Assembly: GCA_017626845.1 (NCBI GenBank)
Contig: JAGAHX010000063.1
Span: 1 to 44,561, forward strand
Length of the DNA stretch: 44,561 nt
Reading direction: 5' to 3'
Source of the DNA: Bacillota bacterium
GTDB lineage: Bacteria > Bacillota > Clostridia > Peptostreptococcales > Anaerovoracaceae
Shown: positions 7,573-16,303 of the stretch, piece after piece
How positions within the stretch are numbered: position 1 is the stretch's first letter
How the letters are laid out: every line of letters starts with the position of its first letter
Notes under the pieces: model-generated
Databases searched by the model: none
What the model was told of the DNA's origin: nothing
Seen by the model: the letters and a program-made list of their open reading frames with translations, nothing else
Program-made: the position numbers and the translations under genes

Positions 7573-8931
7573 CTACTCAGTAGATAATCCCTCTAAATTC
7601 AGCCGATAGATCTGCGGAAGAGGATTCGTCTCCCTCTCTAGGAACATAAGCATGTAGATGGGTAAATATATGACACGTCCATCGATACTAATATTATCGT
7701 TCTGGAACACGAAAGCTGTCGGAATAGCATAATCTCTGTTGGACATCACATTGTCCAGTGCTGCGTGGCGTTTATAGTCTTTCCCTGATTTGATCTCAAT
7801 AGGCAATACTTCTCCGTCTTGCTCAACGATAAAATCCAGTTCACCCTGTTTTTTGCTGTTAAAATAATAGAGGTCATAGCCATGCGCCTTCAATTCCTGT
7901 GCAGCAGCGTTTTCATATATAGAGCCAAAGTTGATATCTTTTTCCCTGTTCAACAGCTTAAGCTGGATTCCATCCATATACATAGAGGCCAGCAAACCAA
8001 CATCCGAAAGGAATAGTTTAAAGAGATTAACACTTTTATTTAGCAATAAAGGAATCGTCGGTTCCGCTACGCAAAAGGTCGGCAATGCAACTCCTGCATT
8101 TTTCAACCAAAGGAAACTGTTCTTATAACGGGAAAACTTGAAGTTTTCATTTAAACTTTTTAATATGAACCGTTTATTTTTACTGTTCAGTTCACTCGGA
8201 ATCAATTCTAATATTTCTTCTAAATACAATTTATTCTCGGGGTCATATTTAGCGATATCCTGCCTATATAACGTTAAAATCGATCGTTGTTCCTGTGCAA
8301 CTTCCTGCAGGTTATTTGTTTCAAGATAATGAACAACGACAGACGGCATTCCGCCGACAATCAAATACAATAAGAATAGATCCATCATTTTTTTATGTAC
8401 GATGGCATCAACCGGTGTGCGATTCCGGAACGACTCGCGAAGACTGTCGGTTACAAGTTTAGATACGCCGTTTGCTCTTATGAATTCTTCGAAGTCCAGT
8501 GGATACATTTCAAAAATATCCATATATCCAACCGGAGCAGATCGAATGTCCTTTAAATCTACGCCGAGAAGCGATCCGCTGAGAATGTATCGGTAATTTC
8601 CGTCTTCCACAAGAAATTTAATTGCGGTTACGATTTCCTTACATTCTTGTACTTCATCAAAAAAAATCAGAGTTTTACCAGGGATCAGCGGCTGATTCGC
8701 GATTGCAGAAATCCGCAGCAAAATACCAGCGCTGTTATCTACATTATCAAAAAGTGACTGCGCCATGCGGTCCTCTAGAAAGTTGATTTCGATGAATGAT
8801 TCGAAGTTTTCTTTCCCTACTTTCCGGATGCTGTATGTCTTTCCAACCTGACGTGCACCGGTAACTAAAAGCGCTTTTTTCTCTCTTTCTAAGAAATCCC
8901 GTATGCGTTTTTCGATTTTTCTCTCGATCAT
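7573..8931 (-). CDS. AAA-type ATPase with DUF4143/nuclease-like C-terminal domain
   Basis: A 452-residue protein. The Walker A motif is GARQVGKT (25-32) and the Walker B is LIFFDEVQ (D92, E93), followed by sensor-like YILSGSLLGV. The middle and C-terminal parts match the DUF4143 family: a winged-helix-like region, then a PD-(D/E)XK-like fold with QGELDFIVEQDGEVLPIEIKSG near the end. Such ATPases are common in accessory regions; a cellular role is not established, and toxin, defence and mobile-element functions have been suggested. The ATG follows GGAGG. Base composition is AT-rich like the CRISPR genes and unlike the purine operon beside it. It is convergent with the tracrRNA and has its own promoter (8961-8989). 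Family call is firm; function is not known. Confidence 0.88.
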   Translation of the reverse strand: MIERKIEKRIRDFLEREKKALLVTGARQVGKTYSIRKVGKENFESFIEINFLEDRMAQSLFDNVDNSAGILLRISAIANQPLIPGKTLIFFDEVQECKEIVTAIKFLVEDGNYRYILSGSLLGVDLKDIRSAPVGYMDIFEMYPLDFEEFIRANGVSKLVTDSLRESFRNRTPVDAIVHKKMMDLFLLYLIVGGMPSVVVHYLETNNLQEVAQEQRSILTLYRQDIAKYDPENKLYLEEILELIPSELNSKNKRFILKSLNENFKFSRYKNSFLWLKNAGVALPTFCVAEPTIPLLLNKSVNLFKLFLSDVGLLASMYMDGIQLKLLNREKDINFGSIYENAAAQELKAHGYDLYYFNSKKQGELDFIVEQDGEVLPIEIKSGKDYKRHAALDNVMSNRDYAIPTAFVFQNDNISIDGRVIYLPIYMLMFLERETNPLPQIYRLNLEGLSTE

Positions 8932-8960
8932 GCAACACCTCCAGTCGCTGTACTATAGAC

Positions 8961-8989
8961 AGAATATCATATATTGTCCGTTTTTCCAA
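8961..8989 (-). promoter_or_regulatory. Promoter of the ATPase gene
   Basis: On the minus strand, TTGGAA (8984-8989), a 17-base spacer, TGA and TATTCT (8961-8966) form an extended -10 promoter 30 bases upstream of the ATG. The -35 is part of repeat copy 1 described next. The -10 word TGATATTCT is identical to that of the tracrRNA promoter. Confidence 0.6.
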
Positions 8990-9055
8990 CAATACAAACT
9001 TTAAATTTGTCCGTTTTTCCAACCGCAATTAATTCGCCTTGTCCGTTTTTCCAAC
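8974..9055. repeat. Three direct repeats of a 17-bp motif upstream of the ATPase gene
   Basis: TTGTCCGTTTTTCCAAC occurs at 8974-8990, 9007-9023 and 9039-9055 (spacing 33 and 32 bp, about three helical turns). A degraded fourth copy, TTGTGGTCGGTTTTC, starts at 9071. The first copy supplies the -35 of the ATPase promoter. The regular phasing suggests a protein-binding array or iterons; a decayed tandem duplication is also possible. Confidence 0.8.
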
Positions 9056-9296
9056 CGCAAAACAAAGTCATTGTGGTCGGTTTTCATAATAATTATAGTT
9101 CTATCGCAAAAAGGCTTATTACGCTAAACCCGAACATATCACAACATCCAAAACCCTATTGTCCAATAATTTCCGAACGTTCGACTTTTTGCCTTCAAAA
9201 TCGTTTCAAATTCACGCCGATTTCATTGTAATTCCAACCCCCGAAGAGTAGAGTTAGACTGTACGAAAATGAACGCTGCTCTATTAAGGAGGCATT
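9056..9296 (+). promoter_or_regulatory. Purine operon upstream region with PurBox-like CCGAAC motifs
   Basis: No gene is seen here. ATTTCCGAACGTT (9169-9181) matches the Bacillus/Lactococcus PurR box (AWWWCCGAACWWT) at all but one position, and its CGAACGTTCG core is palindromic. A weaker CCGAAC lies at 9130-9135 in the same orientation. A weak promoter, TTTCAA (9204-9209), 17 bases, TGTAAT (9227-9232), lies before purE. I saw no purine or ZTP riboswitch. PurR control is an inference from the motif only. The change from AT-rich to GC-rich sequence happens across this stretch. Confidence 0.4.
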
Positions 9297-9785
9297 ATGA
9301 AAAAAGTCGCCATCATCATGGGATCCGACAGCGATCTGCCGGTGGTCAAAAAAGGCACCGACCTGCTGAAGACCCTGGAGATCCCCTTCGAAGTCCACGT
9401 CTATTCCGCCCACCGCACGCCCGACCAGGTCCGCGATTTCGCCGCATCGGCCAAGGCGAACGGTTTCGGCGTTATCATCGCAGCCGCCGGCATGGCGGCA
9501 CACCTGGCAGGCGTTATCGCCGCAGGCACCACGCTCCCCGTCATCGGCATCCCCTGCAAGTCTTCCGTACTGGAAGGCATGGACGCCCTGCTCTCCACCG
9601 TCATGATGCCCCCGGGCATTCCCGTAGCGACCGTCGCCATCGACGGCGGCGCCAATGCGGCTCTGCTGGCAGCGGAGATCATCGCTTTGGGCGACGAAGC
9701 GCTGGCTGCAAAGCTGGAGGCAAAGCGCAAGACGGATGCGGCTAAGGTCCTGGACAAGGACGCAGCCATTATGGAAAGACTGTAA
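9297..9785 (+). CDS. purE: N5-carboxyaminoimidazole ribonucleotide mutase / AIR carboxylase catalytic subunit
   Basis: A 162-residue PurE that forms CAIR, the carboxylation step of purine synthesis. The nucleotide-binding start [12 protein letters not shown], the active-site SAHRTP (H39) and the core [13 protein letters not shown] are all present. The C-terminal part [22 protein letters not shown] resembles clostridial PurE rather than the E. coli protein. SAHRTP is the signature of class I enzymes that act on N5-CAIR, yet no purK lies in this operon; it could be elsewhere, or this enzyme might use AIR and CO2 directly. AAGGAGG lies 6 bases before the ATG. It is the first gene of a tight plus-strand purine operon. 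Confidence 0.95.
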   Translation: MKKVAIIMGSDSDLPVVKKGTDLLKTLEIPFEVHVYSAHRTPDQVRDFAASAKANGFGVIIAAAGMAAHLAGVIAAGTTLPVIGIPCKSSVLEGMDALLSTVMMPPGIPVATVAIDGGANAALLAAEIIALGDEALAAKLEAKRKTDAAKVLDKDAAIMERL

Positions 9786-9797
9786 CAGGAGGCAGAC

Positions 9798-11234
9798 ATG
9801 GGAGGTTTCTTCGGAATCACATCGAATAAAGACGTCGTCTTGGACGTTTTCTTCGGAACGGACTATCACTCGCACTTAGGGACGAAGCGCGGCGGCATGG
9901 CCGCCTGGGACCCGGAGCTCGGCCTGCAGCGGGAGATCCACAACATCGAGGATTCGCCGTTCCGTACAAAGTTCGGCCACGTGCTGGACGAGATGAAGGG
10001 CACGGCAGCCATCGGCTGCATCTCGGACACCTATCCCCAGCCCCTGCTCATCCGTTCCAATCTGGGCGTCTACGCCATCACCACCATCGGCGTCATCAAC
10101 AATGCGTCGGACCTGATCGACAACTACCTGTCCTTCTCCGGCGGGCACTTCGGCGCCATGACCGGCGGACAGATCAACGGCACGGAACTCATCGCAGCCC
10201 TCATTGACCAGAAGAGCACCTTCGCAGAAGGCATCAGCTTCGCCCAGAAGGCCATCGACGGCACCGCCAGCATCCTCATCCTGAAGGACGACGGCACGCT
10301 GATCGCAGCCAGAGACCGTGTGGGAAGACTGCCCGTCAAGATCGGCAAGGATGAAGACGGCTTCGCGGTCTCCTTCGAAGACTTCGGCTACCAGAAGCTG
10401 GGCTACGAAGACTATAAAGAACTGGGCCCGGGAGAGATCGTGGAGATCACCCCGAAGAGCATCAAGCAGCTGAAGGCCCCCGGCAAGAAAAAGCGCATCT
10501 GCGCATTCCTGTGGAGCTACTTCGGCTATCCGACGGCCACCTATGAAGGGGTCACCGTGGAATCCATGCGCTACCGCAACGGCGCCATCCTGGCGGAAAA
10601 CGACCTGGCGAGAGAAGGCGGCCAGGAGCTGATCGACAGCATCGACTACATCGGCGGCGTACCCGACTCCGGAACGCCCCACGCCATCGGATACGCCAAC
10701 CGCAGCGAAAAACCCTTCGCCCGCGCTTTCATCAAATACACGCCCACCTGGTCCAGAAGCTTTATGCCCACGAACCAGAAGGACCGCAACAAGATCGCCG
10801 AGATGAAGCAGATCCCGGTGCACGAACTCATCAAGGACAAGTCCCTGCTGTTCGTGGACGACTCCATCGTGAGAGGTACCCAGCTGCGGGAGACCGTCGA
10901 ATTCCTGTACAACCACGGCGCCAAAGCCGTGCACATGCGCTCCGCCTGCCCGCCCATCATGTACGGCTGCAAATACCTCAACTTCAGCCGTTCCATCAGC
11001 GACATGGAGCTGCTGGCCAGACGGGTCATCCTGGAACTGGAAGGACCAGAAGGCTTCCAGCACATCGAGGAATACTCGGACGGCACGACCGAGCGTGGAC
11101 AGAACCTGAGAAAGACCATCTGCGAAAAGTTCAACTTCGCTTCCCTGGAATTCCAGACGCTGGAGGGCGTCGTCGAATCCATCGGCTTGCCGGAATGTGA
11201 ACTCTGCACTTATTGCTGGGACGGTAAAGAATAA
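9798..11234 (+). CDS. purF: Amidophosphoribosyltransferase-like protein lacking the N-terminal cysteine
   Basis: A 478-residue PurF-family protein for the first purine step (PRPP to phosphoribosylamine). The PRPP-binding motif [12 protein letters not shown] lies near residues 353-364. Candidate Fe-S cysteines occur in [15 protein letters not shown] and the C-terminal CELCTYC, as in the Bacillus-type enzyme. The protein starts [12 protein letters not shown], however: the position-2 cysteine that is the glutaminase nucleophile of class II amidotransferases is glycine. The glutamine-site HNGNLTN region reads IGVINNASD. The start is secure (AGGAGG 6 bases before ATG, 12 bases after purE). I infer that it either uses free ammonia or takes it from another source. 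Its place in the operon argues it is the working enzyme. Confidence 0.9.
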   Translation: MGGFFGITSNKDVVLDVFFGTDYHSHLGTKRGGMAAWDPELGLQREIHNIEDSPFRTKFGHVLDEMKGTAAIGCISDTYPQPLLIRSNLGVYAITTIGVINNASDLIDNYLSFSGGHFGAMTGGQINGTELIAALIDQKSTFAEGISFAQKAIDGTASILILKDDGTLIAARDRVGRLPVKIGKDEDGFAVSFEDFGYQKLGYEDYKELGPGEIVEITPKSIKQLKAPGKKKRICAFLWSYFGYPTATYEGVTVESMRYRNGAILAENDLAREGGQELIDSIDYIGGVPDSGTPHAIGYANRSEKPFARAFIKYTPTWSRSFMPTNQKDRNKIAEMKQIPVHELIKDKSLLFVDDSIVRGTQLRETVEFLYNHGAKAVHMRSACPPIMYGCKYLNFSRSISDMELLARRVILELEGPEGFQHIEEYSDGTTERGQNLRKTICEKFNFASLEFQTLEGVVESIGLPECELCTYCWDGKE

Positions 11235-11245
11235 GGAGAGACCCC

Positions 11246-12295
11246 ATGAAAAATTCCAGATCCGAAGCCTACGCCGCAGCCGGCGTGGACATCACTGCAG
11301 GCTACAAGGCTGTAGAACTTATGAAGGAAAGCGTCCAGAGCACCTATACCGAAGGTGTTCTGGGAGACATCGGCAGTTTCGGCGGTCTGTTCCAGCCGGA
11401 CCTCACCGGCATGACCCAGCCCATCCTCGTCTCCGGCACCGACGGCGTCGGCACGAAGCTGCGCATCGCCTTCCTGATGGATAAGCACGACACCGTAGGC
11501 ATCGACTGCGTGGCCATGTGCGTCAACGACATCATCTGCTGCGGCGCAAAACCGCTGTTCTTCCTGGACTACATCGCCTGCGGCAAGAACGTGCCCGAGC
11601 GCATCGCTCAGATCGTCAAGGGCGTGGCGGACGGCTGCCGGCAGGCGGGAGCAGCCCTCATCGGCGGCGAGACCGCGGAGATGCCGGGCTTCTATCCCGA
11701 AGATGAATACGACCTGGCGGGCTATTCCACCGGCATCGTGGACAAAGCGGCCATCATCGACAACAAGACCATGAAGGAAGGCGACGTCATCCTCGCCCTG
11801 CCCTCCTCCGGCGTCCATTCCAACGGCTTCTCCCTGGTCCGCAAGGTCTTCGACGTGGAGAATGCCGACCTGAAGAAAAAGGTCAAGGCCCTGGACGGCA
11901 AGTCCCTGGGCGAGACCCTGCTGACCCCCACCAAGATCTACGTCAAGCCCGTGCTGGCGCTGCTGAGAGAAGTCAAGGTCAAGGGCATCTCCCACATCAC
12001 CGGCGGCGGCTTCTATGAGAATATCCCCCGGAGCATCCCCGAAGGCCTGTGCGCCGAGATCGACAAGGCGAGCGTCAAAGTCCTGCCGATCTTCAAGCTC
12101 ATCGCAGAGACCGGCGGCATCGACGAGCGGGATATGTTCAACACCTTCAACATGGGCGTAGGCATGAGCATCGTCGTCGCGGCGGAAGACAGCGAAAAAG
12201 CGCTGGAGATCCTGCGGGCGAACGGCGAGGAAGCCTACCGCATGGGACGCATCGTCAAGTCCCCGGAAGAAGGAGTGAGCATCGTTGTCCGCTAA
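11246..12295 (+). CDS. purM: Phosphoribosylformylglycinamidine cyclo-ligase (AIR synthetase)
   Basis: A 349-residue PurM, which closes the imidazole ring of FGAM to AIR using ATP. Family motifs are clear: [15 protein letters not shown] near the N-terminus, GGFGGLF-like [46 protein letters not shown], and [14 protein letters not shown]. The C-terminal [12 protein letters not shown] completes the nucleotide-binding half. Length is normal. The ATG follows AAGGAG by 9 bases and begins 11 bases after purF. The end overlaps the start of purN by 11 bases. Confidence 0.98.
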   Translation: MKNSRSEAYAAAGVDITAGYKAVELMKESVQSTYTEGVLGDIGSFGGLFQPDLTGMTQPILVSGTDGVGTKLRIAFLMDKHDTVGIDCVAMCVNDIICCGAKPLFFLDYIACGKNVPERIAQIVKGVADGCRQAGAALIGGETAEMPGFYPEDEYDLAGYSTGIVDKAAIIDNKTMKEGDVILALPSSGVHSNGFSLVRKVFDVENADLKKKVKALDGKSLGETLLTPTKIYVKPVLALLREVKVKGISHITGGGFYENIPRSIPEGLCAEIDKASVKVLPIFKLIAETGGIDERDMFNTFNMGVGMSIVVAAEDSEKALEILRANGEEAYRMGRIVKSPEEGVSIVVR

Positions 12296-12932
12296 GAAAG
12301 AAAGACGCGCGAACATCGCCGTGCTCATCAGCGGCGGAGGCACCAATCTGCAAGCCATCCTGGATGCGGAAAAAGCGGGCGCGCTGCACAGCGGCAGCGT
12401 AAAGCTCGTCATTTCCAACCGCAAGGGGGCCTACGGCCTCGAGCGGGCGAAGAATGCCGGGGTCAAAGCCGTTGCCGTGACCCGCAAGGACTGCGGCAGC
12501 CAGGAAGCCTTCGAAGCGGAGCTCATCCGCCTGCTGGACGAAGCGAAGACCGACCTCATCGTGCTGGCCGGCTGGCTCGCCATCCTCAGCGAAAACTTTA
12601 CCCGGCACTACGAAAAACGCATCATCAACATCCACCCCGCCCTCATCCCCAGTTTCTGCGGCGAAGGCTTCTATGGACTCAAGGTCCACGAGGCGGCGCT
12701 GGCGAAAGGCGTCAAGGTGAGCGGCGCTACGGTGCACTACGTGAACGAGATCCCCGACGGCGGCGAGATCATCGCCCAGAAAGCCGTGCGGGTGTATCCG
12801 GGGGACACCCCGGAAAAGCTGCAGCTTCGCATCATGAAGCAGGCAGAATGGAAATTGCTTCCCAAGGCTGCAGAGGAGATCTGCGCCCAGATCGTCGCCG
12901 GGACTCATTCCGGATTCAAGGAGGTTGGATAG
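12285..12932 (+). CDS. purN: Phosphoribosylglycinamide formyltransferase (GAR transformylase)
   Basis: A 215-residue PurN that transfers a formyl group from 10-formyl-tetrahydrofolate to GAR. It has [15 protein letters not shown] at the N-terminus, the catalytic asparagine and histidine in [11 protein letters not shown], and the catalytic aspartate in the IPDGGEII loop. Translation appears to begin at TTG (12285), which follows AAGGAG by about 10 bases; no ATG is in a suitable place before the glycine loop. The start lies inside the end of purM, so the two are probably coupled. Confidence 0.96.
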   Translation: MSAKKERRANIAVLISGGGTNLQAILDAEKAGALHSGSVKLVISNRKGAYGLERAKNAGVKAVAVTRKDCGSQEAFEAELIRLLDEAKTDLIVLAGWLAILSENFTRHYEKRIINIHPALIPSFCGEGFYGLKVHEAALAKGVKVSGATVHYVNEIPDGGEIIAQKAVRVYPGDTPEKLQLRIMKQAEWKLLPKAAEEICAQIVAGTHSGFKEVG

Positions 12933-12935
12933 ACT

Positions 12936-13655
12936 ATGGACATCTACAAGATCCACGACATCGCAGAACTCATCCGCGGCAATTCCTACGTGGGACGCGG
13001 CATCGTGCTGGGAAAGAGCGAGGACGGCAAGAGCGCCGTATCCGCCTATTTCATCATGGGCCGCAGCGCCAACAGCCGCAACCGCATCTTTACCGTAAAG
13101 GACGGCGAAGTCTTTACGGAGCCCTTTGACGCGTCCAAGGTGGAGGACCCCAGCCTCATCATCTATGCGGCGCTCAGAAGCTATGAAAACCACCTGATCG
13201 TGACCAACGGCGACCAGACCGACACGATCTACGAAGGCCTGCAGAAGGGCAAGTGCATCCGGGGCAGCTTAAAGAGCCGCTGCTTCGAGCCCGATGCGCC
13301 GAACTTTACGCCGCGCATCTCCGGCGACATCGAATTCGGCGAAGGCGGCTTCTGCTACCACATGAGCATCCTCAAGAGCATCGATGCGGAAGGCAGCGAT
13401 TGTGCCCGCTACACCTTCGACTATCCCGCAAAGGCTGGTCTCGGCCACTTCATCCACACCTATGTGTGCGACGGCGATCCCATCCCCACCTTCCAGGGTG
13501 AACCCGAGAGAGTTGCGATTCCCAACGATATTGACGAATTCACCGGCAAACTGTGGGATGCCCTCGATGCGGACAACAAGATCTCCTTATACGTAAGATA
13601 TACGGATCTTGAAACGAAAGAATATAAAGAAAAGCTGATCAATAAGAATTGTTAA
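12936..13655 (+). CDS. purO: IMP cyclohydrolase, PurO family
   Basis: A 239-residue protein of the archaeal-type PurO fold (IMP_cyclohyd family), which closes the second ring of FAICAR to give IMP. Recognisable features are the N-terminal SYVGRGIVLG followed by SAYFIMGRSANSRNR, and the LIVTNGDQTDTIYEGL segment, which aligns with the archaeal PurO substrate-site words. Most bacteria make IMP with the N-terminal domain of bifunctional PurH; here that domain is absent from the neighbouring gene and this protein takes its place. AAGGAGG overlaps the end of purN. A 148-bp fold-back element follows the stop. Function is inferred from family and operon position. Confidence 0.88.
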   Translation: MDIYKIHDIAELIRGNSYVGRGIVLGKSEDGKSAVSAYFIMGRSANSRNRIFTVKDGEVFTEPFDASKVEDPSLIIYAALRSYENHLIVTNGDQTDTIYEGLQKGKCIRGSLKSRCFEPDAPNFTPRISGDIEFGEGGFCYHMSILKSIDAEGSDCARYTFDYPAKAGLGHFIHTYVCDGDPIPTFQGEPERVAIPNDIDEFTGKLWDALDADNKISLYVRYTDLETKEYKEKLINKNC

Positions 13656-13662
13656 TTGCGTT

Positions 13663-13810
13663 ATGCTTCTGGAGTACCTGCCTGGCGCGGGTACTCGGGG
13701 AACCCGGTTCTTAGCGATTGCCGAGCTGAAAGCGAAGGCAGAGCTTAGAACCGCTGGGAGGGGCCCCCGGTAGCGAGAGCGTGCCCGCAAAGGCAGGTAC
13801 TCCAAAGCAT
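13663..13810. repeat. 148-bp fold-back (MITE-like) element inside the purine operon
   Basis: The ends are near-perfect inverted repeats of about 20 bp: ATGCTTCTGGAGTACCTGCC at 13663-13682 and GGCAGGTACTCCAAAGCAT at 13792-13810 differ by one extra base. Inner arms also pair: GCGGGTAC with GTGCCCGC, then CGGTTCTTAGC with GCTTAGAACCG. The whole element can therefore fold into one long hairpin in DNA or mRNA. No reading frame is convincing. It lies between the purO stop and the next ribosome site, and no U run follows, so it is not a normal terminator. Confidence 0.8.
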
Positions 13811-13828
13811 TTGATAAGGAGATCTTTT

Positions 13829-15013
13829 ATGAAAGAATTCGAACTCAAATACGGATGCAATCCGAATCAGAAGCCGGCCAAGATCTACATGGCGGACGGC
13901 TCCGACCTGCCCGTGCAGATCTTAAACGGCCGCCCCGGCTACATCAATTTCCTGGATGCCTTCAACTCCTGGCAGCTCGTCAAGGAACTGAAGGAAGCCA
14001 CCGGCATGCCCTGCGCGGCCAGCTTTAAGCACGTGAGCCCCACCTCCGCTGCCGTCGGCAAAGTCCTTCCCGAAAAGCTGAAGAAGGCCTGCTTCGTGGA
14101 CGACATCGAAGGGCTGGATGACTCCCCCATCGCCTGCGCCTACGCAAGAGCCAGAGGCACCGACCGCATGTGCTCCTTCGGCGACTGGATCGCCCTGTCC
14201 GACGTGTGCGACGCGACCACTGCAAAGATCATCAAGAGAGAGGTCTCTGACGGGGTCATCGCGCCGGGCTACACCGACGAAGCCCTGGAGATCCTGAAGG
14301 CCAAGCGCAAGGGTTCCTACAACGTCGTGCAGATGGATCCGGACTACGTGCCTGATCCTCAGGAAACGAAGCAGGTCTTCGGCATCACCTTCGAACAGGG
14401 ACGCAACAACTTCAAGATCGACCGCGCGCTGCTGTCCAACATCGTGACCGCCAACAAAGAGCTGCCCGACGATGCGGCCATCGACCTCATCGTCGCCCTC
14501 ATCACCCTCAAATACACCCAGTCCAACTCCGTATGCTTTGCCGTGGACGGCCAGGCCATCGGCGTCGGCGCCGGCCAGCAGTCCCGCGTGCACTGCACCA
14601 GACTCGCCGGAAGCAAGGCCGACACCTGGCTGCTGCGACAGTCCGACAAGGTCCTGAACCTGCCGTTCAAGGAAGGCCTCGGCAGAGCGGACCGGGACAA
14701 CGCCATCGACGGCTACATCAACCAGAACGAGCTGGACGTCTGTGCCGAAGGCAACTGGCAGAGATACTTCAGCAGACAGCCCGAACCCTTTACCAAGGAA
14801 GAGCAGAAGGCCTATCTCGCGACCATCGACGGCATCGCCCTCGGGTCCGACGCCTTCTTCCCCTTCGATGACAACATCGAAAGAGCGAAGCTATCCGGCG
14901 TCAAATACATCGCAGAGCCCGGCGGCTCGGTGAGAGACGATCTCGTCATCGGCTGCTGCGACAAATACGGCATGGTCATGGCCTTCACCGGCATGCGCCT
15001 GTTCCATCACTAG
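13829..15013 (+). CDS. Stand-alone AICAR transformylase (phosphoribosylaminoimidazolecarboxamide formyltransferase)
   Basis: A 394-residue protein that formylates AICAR to FAICAR with 10-formyl-tetrahydrofolate. It corresponds to the transformylase half of PurH: AASFKHVSPTSAAVG holds the catalytic Lys-His pair, followed by YARARGTDRMCSFGDWIALS, the YTQSNSVCFA segment and the AGQQSRVHCTRLAG segment. The C-terminus ends MAFTGMRLFHH, a typical PurH ending. The MGS-like IMP cyclohydrolase domain that normally precedes it is missing. I chose the ATG at 13829 because AAGGAG lies 7 bases upstream; the open frame extends 16 codons further, but only through the fold-back element. It works with PurO upstream to complete IMP synthesis. 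Confidence 0.94.
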   Translation: MKEFELKYGCNPNQKPAKIYMADGSDLPVQILNGRPGYINFLDAFNSWQLVKELKEATGMPCAASFKHVSPTSAAVGKVLPEKLKKACFVDDIEGLDDSPIACAYARARGTDRMCSFGDWIALSDVCDATTAKIIKREVSDGVIAPGYTDEALEILKAKRKGSYNVVQMDPDYVPDPQETKQVFGITFEQGRNNFKIDRALLSNIVTANKELPDDAAIDLIVALITLKYTQSNSVCFAVDGQAIGVGAGQQSRVHCTRLAGSKADTWLLRQSDKVLNLPFKEGLGRADRDNAIDGYINQNELDVCAEGNWQRYFSRQPEPFTKEEQKAYLATIDGIALGSDAFFPFDDNIERAKLSGVKYIAEPGGSVRDDLVIGCCDKYGMVMAFTGMRLFHH

Positions 15014-15024
15014 GAGGCATTTTT

Positions 15025-16287
15025 ATGAAAGTAATGGTCATCGGCGGCGGCGGGCGTGAGCACGCCATCATCAAGAAGATCAAGGAAAACCCGCAGGTCG
15101 AGTGCATCTACTGTCTGCCCGGCAACGGCGGCATCGCCATGGACGCATACTGCGTGGACATCAAGGCGACGGATCTGGAGGGCATCAAAGAATTTGCGAA
15201 GGGTCACCCGGTGGATTACGCCGTGGTCGCCCCGGACGATCCCCTCGTCCTCGGCTGCGTAGACATGCTGCAGGAGATGGGCATCCCCTGCTTCGGTCCC
15301 GAGGCAAAGGCTGCCATCATCGAGGGCAGCAAGGTCTTCTCCAAGGACCTCATGAAGAAATACGGCATTCCCACCGCAAAATACGAGACCTTCGATGACA
15401 TGGAGAAGGCGCTCGCTTACCTGGAGGATGCCCCCATCCCCACCGTCGTTAAAGCGGACGGCCTGGCGCTGGGCAAGGGCGTCATCATCGCCCAGACCCG
15501 CGAAGAAGCGAGGCAGGCGGTCGTTTCCATGATGCAGGATAAACAGTTCGGCAAGAGCGGCGAACGCATCGTCATCGAGGAATTCCTGGAGGGTCCCGAG
15601 GTCTCCGTGCTGTCCTTTACGGACGGAAAGACCGTCGTCCCCATGATTTCCTCCATGGATCATAAGCGCATCGGCGACGGCGACACCGGCCTCAACACCG
15701 GCGGCATGGGCACCATCGCCCCCAACCCCTACTACACGGAAGACGTGGCAAAGCGCTGCATGGAAGAGATCTTCCTGCCCACCATCGCCGCCATGAACGC
15801 CGAAGGCCGCACCTTCAAGGGCTGCCTGTACTTCGGCCTCATGATCTGCGCCGACGGCCCGAAAGTCATCGAATACAACTGCCGTTTCGGTGACCCGGAG
15901 ACCCAGGTGGTGCTCCCCCTGCTGGAAAGCGATCTGCTGACCGTAATGCAGGCCGTAACGAACGGCACGCTGGCGGAGACCGAAGTCAAGTTCAGCGATA
16001 AGCACGCCTGCTGCGTCATCCTGGCAAGCAGCGGCTATCCCACTTCCTACAAGAAGGGCTTCCCCATCAGCATCCCGGCAGACGTGCTTCCCTGCACCTA
16101 TATCGCAGGCGCGAAGAAGGAGATGGGCCAGCTGGTCACCTCCGGCGGCAGAGTTCTGGGGGTCACCGCAGTGGCGGACAGCTTAAAGGAAGCCATCGAC
16201 GCCTCCTACGCCATGGCGGAGAAGATCCGCTTTGAAGGCGCCTATAAACGTTCGGATATCGGGGCAAGAGCTCTGAAAGCAAAATAG
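15025..16287 (+). CDS. purD: Phosphoribosylamine-glycine ligase (GAR synthetase)
   Basis: A 420-residue PurD that joins phosphoribosylamine and glycine using ATP. It begins MKVMVIGGGGREHAII, the PurD signature. The ATP-grasp domain follows with PTVVKADGLALGKGVIIA, the EEFLEGPEVSVLSFTDG strand, DHKRIGDGDTGLNTGGMG, and the metal-binding end YNCRFGDPETQ. The C-terminal domain is complete. The ATG follows TAGGAGG and begins 11 bases after the transformylase stop, so it is within the operon. Confidence 0.98.
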   Translation: MKVMVIGGGGREHAIIKKIKENPQVECIYCLPGNGGIAMDAYCVDIKATDLEGIKEFAKGHPVDYAVVAPDDPLVLGCVDMLQEMGIPCFGPEAKAAIIEGSKVFSKDLMKKYGIPTAKYETFDDMEKALAYLEDAPIPTVVKADGLALGKGVIIAQTREEARQAVVSMMQDKQFGKSGERIVIEEFLEGPEVSVLSFTDGKTVVPMISSMDHKRIGDGDTGLNTGGMGTIAPNPYYTEDVAKRCMEEIFLPTIAAMNAEGRTFKGCLYFGLMICADGPKVIEYNCRFGDPETQVVLPLLESDLLTVMQAVTNGTLAETEVKFSDKHACCVILASSGYPTSYKKGFPISIPADVLPCTYIAGAKKEMGQLVTSGGRVLGVTAVADSLKEAIDASYAMAEKIRFEGAYKRSDIGARALKAK

Positions 16288-16303
16288 CGAAAGGACAAAG
16301 AAC

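Noticed and set aside
8747..9028. A 93-codon minus-strand frame overlapping the ATPase start
   Set aside because: Its N-terminus is a translation of the 17-bp direct repeats, and the rest is out of frame with the well-supported ATPase.
9056..9296. Purine or ZTP riboswitch before purE
   Set aside because: I could not find the conserved core sequences or pairing of either class.
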